Positions 7,436 through 10,000 of a stretch of 10,000 nt of DNA are shown here, piece after piece. Source of the stretch: Hirudo medicinalis (lineage: Eukaryota > Annelida > Clitellata > Hirudinida > Hirudinidae); the NCBI GenBank assembly GCA_011800805.1, contig MPNW01000768.1:40977-50976 (forward strand). Reading direction: 5' to 3'. The first letter of the stretch is position 1. Each line of letters opens with the position of its first letter. The notes under the pieces are model-generated. The model was not told the origin of the DNA, did not search any database, and was given only the letters and a program-made list of their open reading frames with translations. The translations under genes were made by a program, and so were the position numbers.

Positions 7436-7632
7436 CATTACTACTTTTTTTATTACAATTATTAATATTTATTTATTATAATTAATAATATTTATTTATT
7501 ATATTATTATTAATTAAATTGATTATTGTAATTATAATTATTAATAATTAATTTTTACAATTAATAATATTTATTTATTGTAATTATTAATATTTATTTT
7601 TTACAATTATTAATATGTATTTATTATAATTA
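7436..7632. repeat. AT-only minisatellite-like tract
   Basis: About 200 bp that is nearly all A/T, made of degenerate copies of AATTATTAATATTTATTTATTA-like units about 30-36 bp long. These include repeated blocks of AATATTTATTTATT and ACAATTATTAATAT. It could form cruciforms or act as a scaffold-attachment-like region, but no function is shown. Confidence 0.85.
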
Positions 7633-7682
7633 TTTTGGCTAGTTTAACTTTTCAATTTTTGTAATCGGCAGAAGGTTTTCAA

Positions 7683-7733
7683 ACTCAACTGTTTCCAAAT
7701 GTTGAGTTCGTTCTCACAGGAGTTCAAATCCTG
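7683..7733 (+). other. Two adjacent hairpins, the second resembling a tRNA T-arm / Pol III B box
   Basis: ACTCAAC (7683-7689) and GTTGAGT (7701-7707) are a perfect 7-bp inverted repeat around an 11-nt loop. Ten bases on, CAGGA (7717-7721) and TCCTG (7729-7733) enclose a 7-nt loop GTTCAAA. GTTCAAATC (7722-7730) fits the B-box consensus GWTCRANNC. No complete cloverleaf, acceptor stem or clear A box could be drawn. This is at most a tRNA-derived (SINE-like) relic. Confidence 0.25.
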
Positions 7734-7763
7734 CTTCCTCACATGTTCACGATGAAGTGACAT

Positions 7764-7801
7764 ATTAATAATAATTAATAATAATTAATAATAATCAATA
7801 A
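7764..7801. repeat. 10-bp tandem repeat ATTAATAATA
   Basis: Three near-exact copies of the 10-mer plus a degenerate fourth (ATCAATAAAT). A short intergenic minisatellite in AT-rich DNA. Confidence 0.85.
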
Positions 7802-8189
7802 ATCACTCGCAGACAGGAAGACATTTGATAGCAATTTAAATGTGACTTTTATTTTTCAATTGCCAATTAATTCAATTTTTACCTGGAAATTCACCTGGGT
7901 AAGTCGTCGAACCCACGAAAATGTGTTTTGTTCGCTTTTATTTATTTAGAAAATTTAAATGTCCTTTTAAAAAGTTGAATATTTATTCAATTCATTTGGT
8001 AATTAATTTTTTTTATAAATTAATCCTTTTACGTAAATTGAACAAATTGATCGTAATAAATGAAAAAAGTGAAAAATATCGAATCATAATTTTAGAAATT
8101 TTTCGAAAAACATTTTGAAACAGTCAAGAAATATTAACGATTTGTTAAAAACAAACCTTAACTATAGAACTTACCAATATTTAAAAAAT
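7802..8189. other. Intergenic AT-rich DNA, nothing recognised
   Basis: No exon, RNA gene or repeat family recognised. An isolated perfect donor-like GTAAGT occurs at 7899 after CACCTGG, with no matching exon. A 65-codon ORF at 7921-8118 has only AT-driven composition (Lys, Ile, Phe, Asn) and is treated as chance. Confidence 0.6.
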
Positions 8190-8195
8190 TAGAGC

Positions 8196-8276
8196 AAGCA
8201 TGCATGATGCACAGACGATGCATGGACTATGCACTGACGATGCATGGACGATGCATGGATGAAGCATGGATGATGC
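8196..8276. repeat. Degenerate 11-12-bp tandem repeat around ACGATGCATGG
   Basis: About seven copies of a unit close to ACGATGCATGG (variants ACTATGCACTG, ATGAAGCATGG, ATGATGC). Each unit carries the self-complementary ATGCAT or a near match. It lies about 220 bp upstream of the core promoter of the second gene. Confidence 0.85.
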
Positions 8277-8330
8277 TAAACCTGCAGGCATTAAAGGTGA
8301 GCGGTGCTTGCTGTTGAAGCGTTTGTAGGC

Positions 8331-8355
8331 TGTTTACATTTTGTACGTTGTTTAC
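8331..8355 (+). promoter_or_regulatory. Pair of forkhead-like TGTTTAC motifs
   Basis: Two exact copies of TGTTTAC (8331-8337 and 8349-8355), same strand, 18 bp start to start, about 145 bp upstream of the proposed transcription start of the next gene. TGTTTAC is the core bound by forkhead factors. The motif is short and in AT-rich DNA, so it is suggestive only. Confidence 0.3.
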
Positions 8356-8472
8356 AATTTCTCTTATCGTCTTCAACTTTTTGCGGTGAGTTCTTTGTGA
8401 AATGTAAATGTTTTTGTTGTCTTCTTCGACAACGTGCCAACAAATTATTAATTAATTCCGTTTAAATCCTCG

Positions 8473-8503
8473 TTTAAATATGTATTGCTTTTATTTGTCA
8501 GTT
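8473..8503 (+). promoter_or_regulatory. Core promoter of the second gene (TATA-like plus TCAGTT initiator)
   Basis: TTTAAATA at 8473-8480 begins 27 bp upstream of the A (8500) of TCAGTT (8498-8503). TCAGTY is the arthropod-type initiator and a TATA-like box at about -30 is the expected spacing. The downstream DNA leads through a plausible 5'UTR exon to a strong donor at 8608 and then to ATG 8832. There is no clear DPE. Confidence 0.4.
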
Positions 8504-8607
8504 CCATAAATCTTCGAACTTCTGGAGATAAATGTTAGAAATGCTTTGTTGGTGAAAGGCGACTCAGCAACACATAGAACAACACTCACACTTCAGCTTC
8601 TGCCACT
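8500..8607 (+). other. Probable 5'UTR exon of the second gene
   Basis: The interval between the proposed initiator and a consensus donor, ACT|GTAAGT, at 8608. It pairs with an excellent acceptor, TTTCCTCTCAG, ending at 8810, just 21 bp before ATG 8832. Non-coding first exons ending shortly upstream of the ATG exon are common. This depends on the start site being right. Confidence 0.45.
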
Positions 8608-8810
8608 GTAAGTCGGACATACAAACAACATCATTGTTTTCAGTATTAGCAGAATATTAGCTTAATATCAGCTAATATTAGCAGAATATCAGCATAATAT
8701 CAACAGAATGTTGAAAGTGTAACTGGAAATTATTTGAATTAATTAACTGCTTTCGTTCGTCTGGTTTTTCATTTACCAACTGTTTCATTCAAGCAAAAAT
8801 TTCCTCTCAG
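8608..8810 (+). other. 5'UTR intron of the second gene
   Basis: A 203-bp interval with GTAAGT at the 5' end and a pyrimidine-rich TTTCCTCTCAG at the 3' end. Its length is typical of introns in this window. It carries the AATATYAGC repeat at 8643-8707. Confidence 0.5.
8643..8707. repeat. Short tandem repeat of TATTAGCAGAA / TATCAGCATAA with palindrome
   Basis: Five to six degenerate 10-11-bp units (AATATTAGC, AATATCAGC, AATATCAAC). The junction of two units forms the perfect 12-bp palindrome GCTAATATTAGC (8671-8682). It lies within the proposed 5'UTR intron of the second gene. Confidence 0.8.
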
Positions 8811-8831
8811 AACTCCCACAACGAGACAATA

Positions 8832-9162
8832 ATGTCGTCGGACGCGCAAGACAAGACGACAACTGCCAGCGATCAGCAGCTGCCGACGGCCAACAACAAC
8901 AACACTTCAACCGCCGACCACAAAAGGTCGTCGAAAGACAGTATCAACCCCATCACCTGCCCATTCACGCACACCGTCAAGGAAGCAGTCGCCATAGCAG
9001 CTGGAAAGAAGGAGAGCGACGGAGACGACGACGATGGGAAAAATATTCGCTCCAACATGCTCTGCTACCTGTATTGGCTGCTGGTTGTTCTCATCCTCGG
9101 GTTGATTTCCTTCACGGTATGGTTGAGCATCCAACTGGCACGCAGACACAGCGAGATGAACG
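8832..9162 (+). CDS. First coding exon of an unidentified single-pass (or multi-pass) membrane protein, partial
   Basis: ATG 8832 opens 110 codons plus one base of a clearly coding exon. GC content is well above the flanks, and the start follows an acceptor ending at 8810. Residues 1-35 are polar and low complexity (Thr/Gln/Asn, NNNN at 21-24). At 36-60 there is a less repetitive segment (SKDSINPITCPFTHTVKEAV). At 61-70 there is an acidic patch (DGDDDDG). A strong hydrophobic helix, MLCYLYWLLVVLILGLISFT followed by VWLSI, covers about 76-100, then QLARRHSEMN. There is no signal peptide, so it is probably N-in (type II) or the first helix of a larger protein. I do not recognise the family. The frame runs to TGA at 9216 if unspliced, but the last 17 residues are low complexity, and ACG|GTTTGA at 9163 is like donors of the neighbouring gene, so the coding probably continues elsewhere. 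Confidence 0.75.
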
Positions 9163-9390
9163 GTTTGAAATTTTGTGCTGCAATGTTTTCCTCCTTAAAG
9201 TTTTGTTTTTGTTTTTGATTATTATTAATTTACTTTGTTCTTTGGGAAATGTTTTTAATTTTCAAGTAGTGTTATTAAATAATTTAATTATTTGATTTAA
9301 ATAAGTTAAATAAGTTATTATTAAAATAATTATTTTATTAAATAATATATATTTCGATGCTGATCTTATCAGTCAATCGGTGTGCTAGGG
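9163..9390 (+). other. Probable intron sequence, AT-rich
   Basis: After the likely donor at 9163 the sequence drops to AT-rich, low-complexity DNA (AAATAATTTAATTATTTG-type runs around 9275-9350). No clear exon is seen. A possible acceptor GTGCTAG ends at 9388, but its pyrimidine tract is weak. Confidence 0.5.
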
Positions 9391-9408
9391 ATGTCAGCTG
9401 CTGCTAAC

Positions 9409-9525
9409 GACTGTGATTGTGATTGTGAATGTGATTGTGAATGTGATTGTGAATGTGATTGTGATTGTGAATGTGATTGTGAATGTGAATGTGATTGTGA
9501 TTGTGAATGTGATTGTGATTGTGAA
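9409..9525. repeat. Hexanucleotide repeat (TGTGAW)n
   Basis: Nineteen uninterrupted 6-bp units TGTGAT or TGTGAA. The only variation is T versus A at the last base, in an irregular order. In one frame it reads as alternating Cys and Asp/Glu. The lack of any change at other positions favours a simple microsatellite. Confidence 0.95.
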
Positions 9526-9826
9526 TTATTCAAATTTTTAAACTTTTAGTAACTTTTATTTTTACTTGATAAATCCCTAAACAAGACCAGCATGAAATGG
9601 ACCACTTGTACGTAATATGTACGTGCTCCAGTACATTGAAATCCTAAATTATGACAAATACTTGTTACGTCATCCTTCTCACGTGTTGTGCACAGGTGTT
9701 CCTCAACAATTTCCTCTGAAATACTACCTCGTTTCGCTGCCATGTTTTTTAATCATCCTCTAAATTCATCAACATTTTTAGTTTGTTCCTATCGTTGTGG
9801 TTATTTTGATAACGCTTATCAAGGTT

Positions 9827-10000
9827 AGGTTATTACGATTATTGGTTGTCAAAATTATGTTATTGTGATTGTGTTATTATTATTGTGATATTATGATTAT
9901 GTTAATACGATTACGTTGTTATGATTACGTTACTATGATTAATTTGTTATGATTGTGTTATTATGAATATTTTATTATGATTGTGTTCTTATAAATATTT
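9827..10000. repeat. 14-bp minisatellite, running off the right edge
   Basis: Degenerate units near ATGTTATTATGATT. Seven consecutive copies keep an exact 14-bp register from 9899 to 9996 (for example ACGTTGTTATGATT, ACGTTACTATGATT, AATTTGTTATGATT). Looser copies of slightly variable length start at 9827. The array continues past the window. Confidence 0.9.

Noticed and set aside
7921..8118. 65-codon intergenic ORF
   Set aside because: Composition dominated by Phe, Leu, Ile, Lys and Asn from AT-rich DNA; no splice or family evidence.
9412..9525. CRISPR-like or regulatory direct-repeat array
   Set aside because: No spacers; contiguous hexamer microsatellite in a eukaryotic context.

Overview
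This is nuclear DNA from an invertebrate animal. Exons are GC-richer and complex. They are split by short AT-rich GT..AG introns (77 to 541 bp), and the intergenic DNA is full of micro- and minisatellites. There are no ribosome binding sites, operons or prokaryotic features. The phylum cannot be fixed from the sequence. A TATA-like box plus a TCAGTT initiator in front of the second gene would suit an arthropod or a related protostome, but that is weak evidence.

Positions 1-2591 hold a TTG/TTA microsatellite (1-129) and then about 2.4 kb with no recognisable gene. This is presumably the upstream region of the channel gene. Positions 2592-7047 or 2592-7247 carry one complete plus-strand gene for a DEG/ENaC (degenerin / epithelial sodium channel / ASIC) ion channel subunit. 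I rebuilt it as 11 coding exons. All 10 intron phases match and the joined CDS is 1767 nt (588 codons). Its landmarks are an N-terminal His-Gly gating motif, TM1, FPAVTICNNNP, the cysteine-rich extracellular domain, and a TM2 with a G-F-S selectivity filter. A canonical poly(A) signal lies at 7363.

The gene has two oddities. First, reading straight through the exon 8 donor gives an in-frame, glutamine-rich tail of 72 residues with a heptad-like pattern, then a stop and an AATAAA (5766-6066). This would be a TM2-less isoform made by intronic polyadenylation. Second, the last exon stops at 7045, but an overlapping frame carries about 67 more codons of coding-like cytoplasmic tail to 7247. This suggests a one-base frameshift, assembly error or unrecognised small intron at a run of five G.

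Positions 7370-8470 are intergenic: AT-rich tandem repeats, a small tRNA-T-arm-like hairpin pair, a 10-bp repeat, an 11-bp GCATGG-type repeat and two forkhead-like motifs. From about 8473 a second plus-strand gene starts: core promoter, 5'UTR exon, 5'UTR intron 8608-8810, and a coding exon (ATG 8832) for an Asn/Asp-rich N-terminus plus one transmembrane helix. It probably continues past a donor at 9163 and out of the window. Downstream are a (TGTGAW)n repeat that reads as an uninterrupted Cys-Asp/Glu chain, and a 14-bp minisatellite running off the right end.
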